Positions 8,328-17,264 of a stretch of 64,000 bases of DNA are shown piece by piece. The position numbers and the translations under genes were made by a program. Source of the stretch: CAWCAW01 sp963793645 (GTDB lineage: Bacteria > Actinomycetota > Acidimicrobiia > Acidimicrobiales > UBA8190); NCBI GenBank assembly GCA_963793645.1, contig CAWCAW010000004.1, positions 372,001-436,000 of the forward strand. Direction: 5' to 3'. How positions within the stretch are numbered: the stretch's first letter is position 1; each line of letters opens with the position of its first letter. Under the pieces are notes generated by a model. The model saw only the letters and a program-made list of their open reading frames with translations. It ran no database searches and was not told the DNA's origin.

Positions 8328-9974
8328 GTGGGGGGACAGCAGTTCAACTTGGGACTCGTCCATGAGGCGGTGTCTGCGGTCATTCCCGATCGTGAGGCCG
8401 TGGTGTGGGGAGACCGGCGCATCACCTACGGCCAGCTCGCCGATCGCTCCCGCCGGTTGGCGTCGTACCTCCACGGCCGAGGACTTGGCATCCACGCCGA
8501 GCGAAACACCTTGGCGCCGCACGAGTCGGGCCAGGACCACGTCGGTCTGTACCTCTACAACGGCAACGAGTACGTCGAGGGCATGCTGGGTGCGTACAAG
8601 GCCAGGGGCGTGCCGTTCAACGTCAACTACCGATACGTCGAAGAGGAGCTGACCTACCTCCTGCGTGACGCCGCGGCCAAAGGCATCATCTACCACGCCT
8701 CATTCGCCCCCATCTTGCAGCGTGTGCGGCCCGAGGTTCCCGAGCTCACCGTCTTGTTGCAGGTGGCCGACGAGTCAGGCAACGACCTGCTCCCCGGTGC
8801 CGTCGACTACGAGGAGGCGCTGGCGTCGGCTCCCGCCGAGCTGCCCCCCGTCGAACTGTCACCCGACGATCTCTATGTCTTGTACACCGGCGGCACCACG
8901 GGCATGCCCAAGGGAGTGCTGTGGCGCCAGCACGACATCTTCATGGCTGCCATGGGCGGACGCGTCTACGGAACGTGGGAGTTGCACACGTCTTACGAGG
9001 AGATCGCCTCCAAGGTCGACCCCGGCGGCATCATCCGTGTCATGTCCATCCCTCCACTGATGCACGGGGCCGCCCAGTGGGCCACCTTCTATTACATGAC
9101 CATGGGCGGAACGCTGGTGTTCCCCACCAATACTCGTTCCCTCGACCCCGTAGACGTGTGGCGAACCGTCGAGCGCGAACGCGTCATCGGCATCTCGGTG
9201 GTCGGCGATGCCATGGCCCGCCCTGTCATCGAGGAACTGGAGAGAGGCGACTACGACCCCGCCTCGATGATGGCGTTTGGAAGCGGCGGTGCCACCCTCA
9301 GCATCGGGCTCAAAGAGAGGCTCTTGGCGCGTCTGCCCAACCTGATCATCTCGGATGTGGCCGGAGCCTCCGAAACCGGCGTACAAGTGGGCCAGATCTC
9401 GGTAGCGGGGTCAGTGGGCACCACCCACTTCACCCCCGGGCCCGGAGCAGTCGTCGTGAGTGCGGACATGAGCCGGCATCTCATGCCCGGTGAGAGCGAG
9501 ATCGGTTGGTTGGCCCAGAAAGGCTCGGTCCCTCTCGGCTACCTCGGCGATCCGGAAAAATCGGCTCGCACCTTTCCGTTCATCGATGGAGAACCTCACT
9601 CGATCCCCGGCGATCGGGCTCGACTCCTCGAAGACGGCCAGATCGAGTTGCTGGGGCGGGATTCGGTGACCATCAACTCGGGCGGAGAGAAGATTTTCGC
9701 CGAGGAGGTGGAACAAGCCATCCTTCATCACCCGGCCGTCGCCGACGTGGTGGTGGCGGGCCGACCGAGCGAACGCTGGGGCAATGAAGTGGTGGCCATC
9801 GTGCAGGTGGCCGACGGGCAGATCGTGACCACGTCGGAGATCGTCACCGAAGCGGGGCGCCACCTGGCTCGCTACAAGCTCCCCAAAGCAATCGTCTTTG
9901 TTCCCCACATCGTGCGCTCTCCGGCCGGCAAGGCTGATTACCGCTGGGCCCAGGAGCAAGCGCTCCCCGCCTGA
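8328..9974 (+). CDS. Acyl-CoA synthetase, FadD19/FadD17-like
   Basis: 548 residues from GTG 8328, chosen because GGAGG lies just upstream and the protein then begins GGQQFNLGLVHEAVSAVIPD. It is an ANL-superfamily adenylating enzyme: P-loop YTGGTTGMPKGV, motif MSIPPLMHGAAQW, GASETG, and a C-terminal domain with GRDSVTINSGGEKIFAEEVE and the catalytic Lys in SPAGKADYRW. FadD17/19-type enzymes activate fatty-acid or sterol side-chain carboxylates with ATP and CoA. It leads a run of lipid genes (hydratase, second ligase, thioesterase), supporting a beta-oxidation role. The exact acyl group is not determined. Confidence 0.9.
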   Translation: MGGQQFNLGLVHEAVSAVIPDREAVVWGDRRITYGQLADRSRRLASYLHGRGLGIHAERNTLAPHESGQDHVGLYLYNGNEYVEGMLGAYKARGVPFNVNYRYVEEELTYLLRDAAAKGIIYHASFAPILQRVRPEVPELTVLLQVADESGNDLLPGAVDYEEALASAPAELPPVELSPDDLYVLYTGGTTGMPKGVLWRQHDIFMAAMGGRVYGTWELHTSYEEIASKVDPGGIIRVMSIPPLMHGAAQWATFYYMTMGGTLVFPTNTRSLDPVDVWRTVERERVIGISVVGDAMARPVIEELERGDYDPASMMAFGSGGATLSIGLKERLLARLPNLIISDVAGASETGVQVGQISVAGSVGTTHFTPGPGAVVVSADMSRHLMPGESEIGWLAQKGSVPLGYLGDPEKSARTFPFIDGEPHSIPGDRARLLEDGQIELLGRDSVTINSGGEKIFAEEVEQAILHHPAVADVVVAGRPSERWGNEVVAIVQVADGQIVTTSEIVTEAGRHLARYKLPKAIVFVPHIVRSPAGKADYRWAQEQALPA

Positions 9975-10018
9975 CCCGTCCTGCGCACCGACTGACCCGC
10001 CTGGAGGCTTCCGTCGTC

Positions 10019-10822
10019 ATGTCCTTCGTCGTCGTCACCCAACCCCGTCCGCACGTGGCCCTCGTGACCTTGAATCGGCCCGAGCGCATGAACGCCATGG
10101 CCTTCGACGTGATGATCCCGTTTCGAGAGGCACTCGAAGCGGTCAGCGTCGACAACGACGTCCGTGTGGTCGTCGTCACCGGAGCGGGGACGGGCTTCTG
10201 CTCCGGGGCCGATCTCGAGGATGCGGGCAGCATTCCCAACATCGGCGGCCTCACGGTACCCACCATCGCATTGCGAGCCATGGAGCTTCTCGACGACGTC
10301 ATCTTGGCCATGCGCAAGATGCACCAGCCCGTGATCGCCGCCATCAACGGCCCCGCCATCGGGGGCGGCTTCTGCCTGAGCCTGGCCGCCGACATCCGGG
10401 TGGCGTCGCGCTCGGCGTACTTCCGGGCCGCCGGCATCAACAACGGCCTCACCTCGAGCGAGCTGGGCCTCAGTTACCTGCTGCCGCGGGCGGTGGGTTC
10501 GTCTCGAGCCTTTGAGCTGATGCTCACCGGACGCGATCTCGACGCCACCGAGGCCGCTGCCATGGGCTTGGTGTCGAACGTGGTGGCCGGGGACGAGCTG
10601 CTCGAGACGTGTTACGGGTTGGCCGATCGCATCATCGGCTTCAGCCGGGCCGGAATCGAGCTGACGAAGCGCTTGCTGTGGTCCAGCCTCGACGCCGCCA
10701 GCCTCCAAGCCCACATGAGCCACGAGGGCGTAGCCCAGCTCTATGTGCGCTTGACGACGCAGAACTTCGAGGAGGCCATACGGGCCCGGCGTGAGAAGCG
10801 CCCACCGACGTTCCAGGACTAA
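10019..10822 (+). CDS. Enoyl-CoA hydratase/isomerase family protein
   Basis: 267 residues. Crotonase fold: RPERMNAMAFDVM, oxyanion-hole loop VTGAGTGFCSGADL, the second oxyanion GPAIGGGFCLSLAADIRVAS, and NNGLTSSELGLSYLLPR, which has a Glu in the usual second catalytic region. It sits 44 bases after the acyl-CoA synthetase and just before the second one, so hydration of enoyl-CoA in the same catabolic route is likely. Isomerase or hydrolase activity cannot be excluded. Confidence 0.88.
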   Translation: MSFVVVTQPRPHVALVTLNRPERMNAMAFDVMIPFREALEAVSVDNDVRVVVVTGAGTGFCSGADLEDAGSIPNIGGLTVPTIALRAMELLDDVILAMRKMHQPVIAAINGPAIGGGFCLSLAADIRVASRSAYFRAAGINNGLTSSELGLSYLLPRAVGSSRAFELMLTGRDLDATEAAAMGLVSNVVAGDELLETCYGLADRIIGFSRAGIELTKRLLWSSLDAASLQAHMSHEGVAQLYVRLTTQNFEEAIRARREKRPPTFQD

Positions 10823-10832
10823 GAAGAAGATC

Positions 10833-12389
10833 GTGCGGGTCCCGCTCACCATTGGGGAGTTCTTGGACCGAGCGGCTCTGGTCCACCCCCAGCGCGTCGC
10901 CATCGTCGACGAGCCCGGCGTGGACGGGGCGATGGGCACCGTCACCTACGCCGATATGGCCGCTCGGGCTCGGGGCATGGCCACCGCCCTCGGGGCCCTG
11001 GGCGTCGGCCACGGCGAACGAGTGGCCATCGTCAGCCCGAATTCAGCCCGATTCCTCGTTTCGTATTTCGGGGTAAGCGGGTTCGGCCGCGTGCTCGTCC
11101 CGGTGAACTTCAGGCTGAACGCCGACGAGGTGCGCTACATCGTCGAGCATTCAGGCGCCACCGTTCTTCTGGTGGACCCCGAGTTCGATGATGCGCTGGC
11201 GGGCGTGCGGGCCCAGGTGAGGATCGTCCTCGATGGCAGCGGTGACGACGCCGAACTGTTCGCTCCCGTGACCGGCGCGGCGACCGATCCCACTGTCGAC
11301 TGGCAAGGCGATGAGGACGCCACTTGCTCCATCAACTACACGTCGGGAACTACGGCGCGCCCCAAAGGGGTTGCTCTCACCCACCGCAATTGCTGGCTCA
11401 ACGCCGTCACATTCGGCTGGCACACGACGGTGAACGAGGCCGACACCCTGCTGCACACCTTGCCCATGTTCCACTGCAACGGCTGGGGCATGCCCTATGC
11501 GGTGACCGCCATGGGCGCCAAGCACATCGTGCTGCGCAAGGTGGACGGAGACGACATCTTGGACCGCATCGCCGAACACGATGTGACACTGCTGTGCGGA
11601 GCACCCGCCGTGGTGTCGGCCATCTTGAGCGCCGCCCAAGCTCGCCGCAGCGCCGGCCAGGAGGTGCCGGGGCGAGGTCGGGTGCGCATGGTGGTGGCCG
11701 GGGCCCCGCCGCCGACGACGACCATCGAACGAGTCGAACGCGAGCTCGGGTGGGAGTTCATCCAGATCTACGGCCTCACCGAGACCTCTCCCCTCCTCAC
11801 CATCAACCGCGCCCCCCAAGAGTGGAAGACCATGGACGAGACCCAACGCGCCGCCCTCCTCGGCCGGGCCGGGGTGCCGGCGGTCGGAGTACGGGTCCGG
11901 GTCGACGAGGACGGCGAGGTCCTGGCCCGTTCCAATCACGTCTTTGCCGGGTACTGGCAGCAACCCGAGGAGACCGCCGCCGCCCTGGAGGGAGGTTGGT
12001 TCCACACCGGTGACGGTGGGCACCTCCACGGCGCCTTTACGGTGATCTCGGACCGCAAGAAGGACGTGATCATCACCGGCGGTGAGAACGTGTCGTCCAT
12101 CGAGGTGGAGGACTGCCTCTACAAGCACCCCGCCGTATCCGAGGTGGCGGTGATCGGGGTGCCCGACGACAAGTGGGGCGAGACCGTCAAGGCGCTGGTG
12201 GTGATCAAGGCCGGCACCTCGGTCACCGAGGCCGAGCTGATCGAGCACTGCCGGGAGCACCTGGCGCACTTCAAAGCGCCCACCTCCGTAGAGATGCGCG
12301 ACACCCTGCTTCGCACCGCCACCGGGAAGCTACAGAAGTACAAGCTGCGCCAGCCGTATTGGGAGGGCCGGGACCGCACCGTCAACTGA
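10833..12389 (+). CDS. Acyl-CoA synthetase (AMP-binding), medium/long chain type
   Basis: 518 residues from GTG 10833, ten bases after the hydratase stop. ANL signature: INYTSGTTARPKGVAL, LPMFHCNGWGMPYAV, QIYGLTETSPLL, HTGDGG, SDRKKDVIITGGENVSSIEVE, and the catalytic Lys in TGKLQKYKLR. Such enzymes form acyl-CoA through an acyl-AMP. The HCNGWG motif is common in the medium-chain/FadD-like branch. It is the second ligase of the cluster and probably handles a related or partly degraded acid. Confidence 0.9.
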   Translation: MRVPLTIGEFLDRAALVHPQRVAIVDEPGVDGAMGTVTYADMAARARGMATALGALGVGHGERVAIVSPNSARFLVSYFGVSGFGRVLVPVNFRLNADEVRYIVEHSGATVLLVDPEFDDALAGVRAQVRIVLDGSGDDAELFAPVTGAATDPTVDWQGDEDATCSINYTSGTTARPKGVALTHRNCWLNAVTFGWHTTVNEADTLLHTLPMFHCNGWGMPYAVTAMGAKHIVLRKVDGDDILDRIAEHDVTLLCGAPAVVSAILSAAQARRSAGQEVPGRGRVRMVVAGAPPPTTTIERVERELGWEFIQIYGLTETSPLLTINRAPQEWKTMDETQRAALLGRAGVPAVGVRVRVDEDGEVLARSNHVFAGYWQQPEETAAALEGGWFHTGDGGHLHGAFTVISDRKKDVIITGGENVSSIEVEDCLYKHPAVSEVAVIGVPDDKWGETVKALVVIKAGTSVTEAELIEHCREHLAHFKAPTSVEMRDTLLRTATGKLQKYKLRQPYWEGRDRTVN

Positions 12390-12424
12390 TCCTGCCGCTG
12401 TCCGGCCCCGATTCGAGGTCCCAT

Positions 12425-12430
12425 TAGGGT
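12425..12430 (+). promoter_or_regulatory. Candidate -10 box (TAGGGT) for leaderless thioesterase gene
   Basis: TAGGGT begins 15 bases before the ATG at 12440, with no Shine-Dalgarno between. It matches the TANNNT pattern seen before many other starts here. Confidence 0.4.
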
Positions 12431-12439
12431 GAGGCGGAC

Positions 12440-13295
12440 ATGGACGCACTCAACTTTCTCGGCCTCGAAGCCACCGACGACCCGTTGCGCTGGCGGCTGG
12501 CGGTTACCCCGGCAGTGTCCACACCAGGGCGCTTTCTCTACGGCGGGTGCGGCCTGGCGGCGGGCATCGTCGCCTTGGAGATCGCCTCCCAGCGCCCCAC
12601 GGTGTGGGCCAGCGCGCAGTACCTCACCTACGCGCCCACCGGCACCACCTTGGACTGGGAGGTGATCCTGGCCGCCACCGGTCGCTACACCACCCAAGGC
12701 CGGGCCATCGGAAGGCTGGGAGACCAGGAAGTCCTCACCGTGAACGCCGCCCTCGGGCGCCACGACCTCGATCTGCAGGGCACATGGGTGACGCCGCCGG
12801 CGACACCATCGCCGGGCGATTGCCGCCTTCAAGAAATCCCGAGCTGGTTCGCCGACTCGGTCCTGCAACGTGTCGAGCACCGAGTGGCCCACGGGAGGCT
12901 CTTCAGCGAGCTCGACGGCCAGTGCCGGAGAACCCAACTCGGCGTTCTGGGCCCGCGTGCCAGGCCACCTCGAACCCTCAGCCGCCACGCTGGCTGTGAT
13001 CGGCGACTACGTGTCGGGCGGGGTGTCCCAGCCCCTGGGTGTACACACCATGGGCCGCAGCCTGGACAACTCCATCAGGATGGCCCGCCTCGTGCCCACC
13101 GAATGGGTGTTGTGCGACATCCGCATGCATGCGCTGGCCAACGGGTTCGCGCAGGGACTCGCACACCTCTGGGCCGAAGACGGCACCTTGCTGGCCACCG
13201 CCAGCCAGTCGATCAGCGTCCGCCGCTGGCCCGAAAACATCGACATCTCCACCGTCATGCCGGCCGAGGTGGTCAACAAGGAGGATGCGTCCTGA
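12440..13295 (+). CDS. TesB-like acyl-CoA thioesterase (double hotdog), frame broken near 12925
   Basis: The first hotdog (RFLYGGCGLAAGIVALEIAS, ASAQYLTYAPTGTTLDWEV) and the linker to RVAHGRLFSELDGQC are in one frame. The second hotdog (GEPNSAFWARVPGHLEPSA ... SLDNSIRMARLVPTEWVLCD ... ATASQSISVRRW) is in another. Dropping one C of CC at 12925-12926 joins them into a 284-residue thioesterase II family protein. These cleave acyl-CoA to free acid and CoA, fitting the neighbouring ligases and hydratase. The stop overlaps the next ATG as TGATG, indicating coupling. Error or decay is unresolved. Confidence 0.8.
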
Positions 13296-14221
13296 TGCGC
13301 ACCAGGAAGATCGGAAAGCTGGAGGTCTCCGTCGTCGGGCTGGGATGTAACAATTTCGGGGGCCGTATCGACGATGCCCAAGCCACGTCGGTGGTCAACG
13401 CGTGCATCGATGCCGGCATCACCTTCTTCGACACCGCCGATGTCTACGGAGGCACTCGCAGCGAGGAAGTCCTCGGTGCCGCCCTCGGCGACCGCCGCGG
13501 CCAGGTGGTGGTGGCCAGCAAATTCGGCATGCAGATCGACGACCAACGCCGGGGAGCCAAGCCCGACTACGTCCGACGCGCCATTGAGGACACCTTGCGG
13601 CGGCTCGGGACGGACTACGTCGACCTCTACCAACTCCACTTCCCCGATGCCGACACGCCCATCGGCGACACCCTGGCCGCTCTCGACGAGTTGGTCCAAG
13701 CCGGCAAGGTACGCGAGATCGGCTGCTCGAACTTCTCCGCGGCGCAGCTGCGCGAAGCCGAGGAGGCGGTGGCCCAAGGGGCGGCCCGTTTCGTCAGCGT
13801 GCAGAACCAGTACAGCCTGCTTCAGCGCGAGCCCGAGGCCGACCTGCTCGGCGAATGCGCACGCGACGACGTGGCCTTCATCCCCTACTTCCCACTGGCG
13901 TCGGGCGTACTCACCGGCAAGTACCGTCGCGGCGAACCGGTCCCGCCCGGCACCCGTCTGGCCAGCATGCCCGATCGCGCCGCGGCCGTGCTGAGCGACG
14001 AGACCTTCTCCGTCGTCGAAGCGCTCACCGCGTTCGCCAACGAGCGTGGCCACAATCTCGTCGAGCTCGCCGTCGCCTGGTTGCTGGCGCACCAGGTGGT
14101 GGCCTCGGTGATCGCGGGGGCCACCAGGCCCGAGCAGGTGGACCAGAACGCGGCGGGTGCCGACTGGGTCTTGTCCGATGCCGACGTGGCCGAAATCGAC
14201 GCCCTGGCGCCGCGGCCGTAA
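13295..14221 (+). CDS. Aldo/keto reductase
   Basis: 308 residues from the ATG at 13295, which overlaps the thioesterase stop by one base (TGATG). TIM-barrel AKR signatures are FFDTADVYGGTRSEEVLG (Asp and Tyr of the tetrad), ASKFGM (Lys), LYQLHFPDAD (His), and the NADPH-binding end SVIAGATRPEQVDQN. It reduces aldehydes or ketones with NADPH; KREG-type substrate specificity cannot be read from sequence. Coupling to the thioesterase suggests one operon with the lipid genes. Confidence 0.9.
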   Translation: MRTRKIGKLEVSVVGLGCNNFGGRIDDAQATSVVNACIDAGITFFDTADVYGGTRSEEVLGAALGDRRGQVVVASKFGMQIDDQRRGAKPDYVRRAIEDTLRRLGTDYVDLYQLHFPDADTPIGDTLAALDELVQAGKVREIGCSNFSAAQLREAEEAVAQGAARFVSVQNQYSLLQREPEADLLGECARDDVAFIPYFPLASGVLTGKYRRGEPVPPGTRLASMPDRAAAVLSDETFSVVEALTAFANERGHNLVELAVAWLLAHQVVASVIAGATRPEQVDQNAAGADWVLSDADVAEIDALAPRP

Positions 14222-14243
14222 CAGACCGAGGCCCGCCGGCGGC

Positions 14244-15626
14244 TCACACCCCGGTGCGGGCTTGGATCCGTCCCGAGGCGACGGCGTCGACGAGCAGGGC
14301 GTAGTCCGCGTCGGTCTGATCGGCGTAGGACAGCGCGAACCCGGCGATGGCCTCGTCAAAACCGGCACTGCCACCGAGATAGCCGGCCAAGCGCGCTGCT
14401 GACAAGGAGCGGGCATGCGCCCGAGCCAACGTCCAACCGCAGAGTTCGACGTAGTCGCAAAGCGATCGGGCGTCCATGGAGGAGAGGACGATCGAGCCCT
14501 TCATGTCGCGCAACTGCCGGATGTAGTAATCGACGCCCCGTGACATGGACCATCCGAGGAAGCTGTCAGCGGCGGCTTGCATGATCTTCTGCCCCGCCAC
14601 CACCCGACGTCCCTGGGGAAGCACCGGCCGCAGGCGCGGCACGTGGCCTCGAGCCTTGCGTTCAGCCCCCTGGGGCAGGTGGGGAAGGTTGGCGGCCAGG
14701 ACCGACGCGCGCGCTTCTTTGACTTGCAACAGCAGCGGCTCGCCAACGTCGCTTTGCAGCAATGCGATGAAGCAACGGGTCCCCACGCTTCCCACCCCCA
14801 CGACCTTTAGGGCGATATCGACGAGCTGGAATCGCCGCATGAGGACACTGTGGGCGTCGTCAAGTGATTGCACGTAGTCGTCGAACAAAGCACGCAACGT
14901 CGCAGTGTGCTCGTCGACTCCCTCGTGGGTGACCAATGGCGGATGGTCGACGATGCGCCGGGCCCCTCCTCGCACAAGCTCGGTCAACTTGGGCATGGCC
15001 GCCGCTGAGGTGTGACGCCGAGCACTGGCCACCGACGCCTTGATGGGCACCGAGGCCGATCCGAACAGCTTGATGGCCGCTTTGGCCTCCACTTTGGAGT
15101 ACCAGACGTCGACGAGGGTCATCCTTCCGTAACGCGCCATGTGGAGTCGATACGAGCGCGCCGCGTTGCGGGCCACCTGCCACTGCTCGTCAGGGCTAAG
15201 ACCCGCACCGCGCGCGGCCACCACCGCACTGGCGGCCAATCGCTTGAGATCCCACTCCCACGGCCCCGAGTGCGTCTCGTCGAAGTCGTTTACGTCAAAG
15301 AGCAAGCTCCGTTCTGGGGATGCGAAGAGCCCGAAGTTGGCCACATGGGCATCCCCACACGCCTGCACGTTGATGCCGGTGACCGCTGAGGTGGACAGGT
15401 CCATCGCCATCACGGCGGCGGAACCTCGCAAAAAGGCAAAAGGGGACTCGAGCATCCGGCCCCAGCGCACCGCCACGAGCTCAGGGAGCCGGGTGACGTT
15501 CTGAGCCTCCAACACGGCCAGCGGATCGGGCCGGTTGACCGCCGGGCTCCACACCGCGTGCGCCTTTCGAGGCACGATCTGACGTAGCTCCCGACCACAG
15601 CGCCGCTCGTGTGCGTGAGCTTCCAT
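14244..15626 (-). CDS. DUF2252 family protein
   Basis: 460 residues from the internal ATG at 15626 (an in-frame start at 15716 adds 30 atypical residues). Hallmarks are PRKAHAVWSP, FAFLRGSAAVMAMDLS, QACGDAHVANFGLFASPERS, FDVNDFDETHSGPWEWDLKR and, near the end, QLRDMKGSI. The GDAHxxNFG and FDVNDFDET motifs resemble the catalytic loop and metal-binding Asp of kinase-fold phosphotransferases, so a kinase-like activity has been suggested for the family; no substrate is established. It converges with the aldo/keto reductase gene. Confidence 0.88.
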   Translation of the reverse strand: MEAHAHERRCGRELRQIVPRKAHAVWSPAVNRPDPLAVLEAQNVTRLPELVAVRWGRMLESPFAFLRGSAAVMAMDLSTSAVTGINVQACGDAHVANFGLFASPERSLLFDVNDFDETHSGPWEWDLKRLAASAVVAARGAGLSPDEQWQVARNAARSYRLHMARYGRMTLVDVWYSKVEAKAAIKLFGSASVPIKASVASARRHTSAAAMPKLTELVRGGARRIVDHPPLVTHEGVDEHTATLRALFDDYVQSLDDAHSVLMRRFQLVDIALKVVGVGSVGTRCFIALLQSDVGEPLLLQVKEARASVLAANLPHLPQGAERKARGHVPRLRPVLPQGRRVVAGQKIMQAAADSFLGWSMSRGVDYYIRQLRDMKGSIVLSSMDARSLCDYVELCGWTLARAHARSLSAARLAGYLGGSAGFDEAIAGFALSYADQTDADYALLVDAVASGRIQARTGV

Positions 15627-15935
15627 GTACCCATAGTGGCCTGAGTAGGGCGGGGCCGTGGGGCCATTTTCCCGTCTCGAGGCGTCCAGCAACGCCAGTG
15701 GCGGTCCTCCCCTCACGACCCACAGTCATCAGCACCCCACCCATAGGGTTCGGCGGGCCGGGTGGTCTTCGAGGTGAAAAGGAGAGCGGCCGGCCCCAAA
15801 CAAGACCAGGGCCTGGGGAGACAGCTTCTCAGGGCCTGCCCGAGCCGGCGGCCTTCTCGTTCTGGAAACGCCTCTCCGTGACTGCTTTGTCTGGTCTGGC
15901 GCGATCGGGCCTAGATAAATCCTCGACTGCACAGC

Positions 15936-15941
15936 TAGGCT
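15936..15941 (+). promoter_or_regulatory. Candidate -10 box (TAGGCT) for leaderless repeat-protein gene
   Basis: TAGGCT starts 12 bases before GTG 15948 with no ribosome binding site, the spacing expected if the transcript begins at the start codon. Confidence 0.45.
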
Positions 15942-15947
15942 TACTCC

Positions 15948-17210
15948 GTGGCACCCGGGGGGAAACGGCGTGAGAGGGAGCAAGAGGCCGAGCTGGCGGC
16001 CTGGAACACCGCGCACGAACGCGTGCAGTGGTTCCTGACCAGGGCCGAGAGCTTTGCCGGCGTGACAAACGCCGAGGACCCGACGATCCCGGTGCAGCTC
16101 CAAGTTGACGAGCACGCCCTGCTCGTCCTTCCGACTGTCTCGCTTGTCGAGCCTCGCCGCCTAGCGGGGCATTGGATCGGCAACCGTGCCGGTTTCACCT
16201 TCTGGGTCGAACGAGGTGCGCACTACCGGTCGACAACGGGCGCCGATAACGGCGACGAAGCCATTGTGACCGACACCGGGACCACGACGGTGACAGACCG
16301 GCGGGTGGTCTTCTCCGGTACCCAGGGAACCTACGAGTGGCCGTATGACGATGTGCTCGGTTTCTTCCATGCCGAGAACCCCCCGTGGACGGCCATCCCT
16401 GTGGCAGGACGCGACAAGATCTCCGGCGTTCGTTACGACCCGGCCCATGCCGAGGCCTTCCGGTTCTCGCTGACATTGGGTATCGCCCGCTTCCACGTCA
16501 GCGCCGACACCCTCGTGGTCGACATTCGTCGCCAACTCAACGAGGTCGAAGCCGATCGCCCGGGCGGCGTTGCGCCGCAACCCGTCCCCGCTGTCGTGCA
16601 GGCACCTGTACCAGTTGAAGCCGTTGCTCCCATTCCCGTGACGCCAGTTGCGCCCGTTGCACCGGTTCCCGTCGAGGCCGTTGCTCCCGTTCCCGTGACT
16701 CCGGTTGCACCCGTTGCGCCGGTTCCCGTGGAGGTCGTTGCCCCGGTTCCCGTTGAAACCGTTGCCCCTGTTCCCATGGTGCCGGTTCCCGCCGAGGCCG
16801 TTGCCCCCGTACCCGCCGAGGTCGTTGCCCCTGTACCCGTGGCGCCGGTTGCTCCGGTTCCCGTGGAGGCCGTCGCCCCCGTACCGGTGGAAACCTTCGC
16901 CCCTGTTCGCGTCGAGCCGGTCGCGGCGGTGCCGGTGGAGATGGTTGCCCCCTTACCAGTTGAGGCCGTGGTGTCCGATAACGGTCCGGCCGCCGTGCCG
17001 GCGACGACCACGGTCCCCGCGGCGGCCACCGTCCCTGCGCCAGCCACGGTGCCAGCGTCGACCGAACCAGCGGCTACGGAAAGCGCCGTTGCCGCGGTAG
17101 CCACCGAAACACCTGACTTGCCCGCAGCGGGGTGGTACCACGATCCCTACGGCACGGCCCGCGTGCGGTGGTGGGACGGCAAGGAGTGGACCAACCACAC
17201 CTCGCCCTGA
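15948..17210 (+). CDS. VAPVPV-repeat protein with C-terminal DUF2510 domain
   Basis: 420 residues from GTG 15948. Residues 1-200 form an unrecognised globular, beta-rich region (FTFWVERGAHYRSTTGA, VVFSGTQGTYEWPYDDVLGF) that looks PH/GRAM-like. About residues 205-345 are a low-complexity run of Pro-Val with Ala/Glu/Thr (APVPVEAVAPVPV units), then an Ala/Thr/Pro linker. The end AAGWYHDPYGTARVRWWDGKEWTNHT is a DUF2510 domain, common in actinobacterial membrane-associated proteins. No signal peptide or membrane segment is seen. A modular reading (sensor head, extended spacer, DUF2510 adaptor) is inference. Confidence 0.75.
   Translation: MAPGGKRREREQEAELAAWNTAHERVQWFLTRAESFAGVTNAEDPTIPVQLQVDEHALLVLPTVSLVEPRRLAGHWIGNRAGFTFWVERGAHYRSTTGADNGDEAIVTDTGTTTVTDRRVVFSGTQGTYEWPYDDVLGFFHAENPPWTAIPVAGRDKISGVRYDPAHAEAFRFSLTLGIARFHVSADTLVVDIRRQLNEVEADRPGGVAPQPVPAVVQAPVPVEAVAPIPVTPVAPVAPVPVEAVAPVPVTPVAPVAPVPVEVVAPVPVETVAPVPMVPVPAEAVAPVPAEVVAPVPVAPVAPVPVEAVAPVPVETFAPVRVEPVAAVPVEMVAPLPVEAVVSDNGPAAVPATTTVPAAATVPAPATVPASTEPAATESAVAAVATETPDLPAAGWYHDPYGTARVRWWDGKEWTNHTSP
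16590..16980 (+). repeat. In-gene tandem degenerate repeat coding PVPVEAVAPVPV-type units
   Basis: A stretch of short, degenerate units such as GTTCCCGT and GAGGCCGTTGC repeats through the gene and encodes alternating Pro-Val blocks. Units differ in length and third bases, so it is an old, diverged tandem array rather than a perfect one. It also creates a long artificial reading frame rich in Thr-Gly-Ala on the other strand. Confidence 0.8.
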
Positions 17211-17264
17211 CGAGCGGACCTTCGGGTCGGCGATCGGACAGGTGCGCCGAAGCGTGTTGGGGCG

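Noticed and set aside
14231..14240. CCGCCGGCGG palindrome between converging genes, possible terminator
   Set aside because: Short stem with no T-run on either side; such GC palindromes are expected by chance at this GC content.
16433..17104. Long minus-strand frame rich in Thr-Gly-Ala repeats
   Set aside because: It is the mirror of the VAPVPV repeat on the plus strand; the plus-strand frame has a recognisable DUF2510 end and a promoter.
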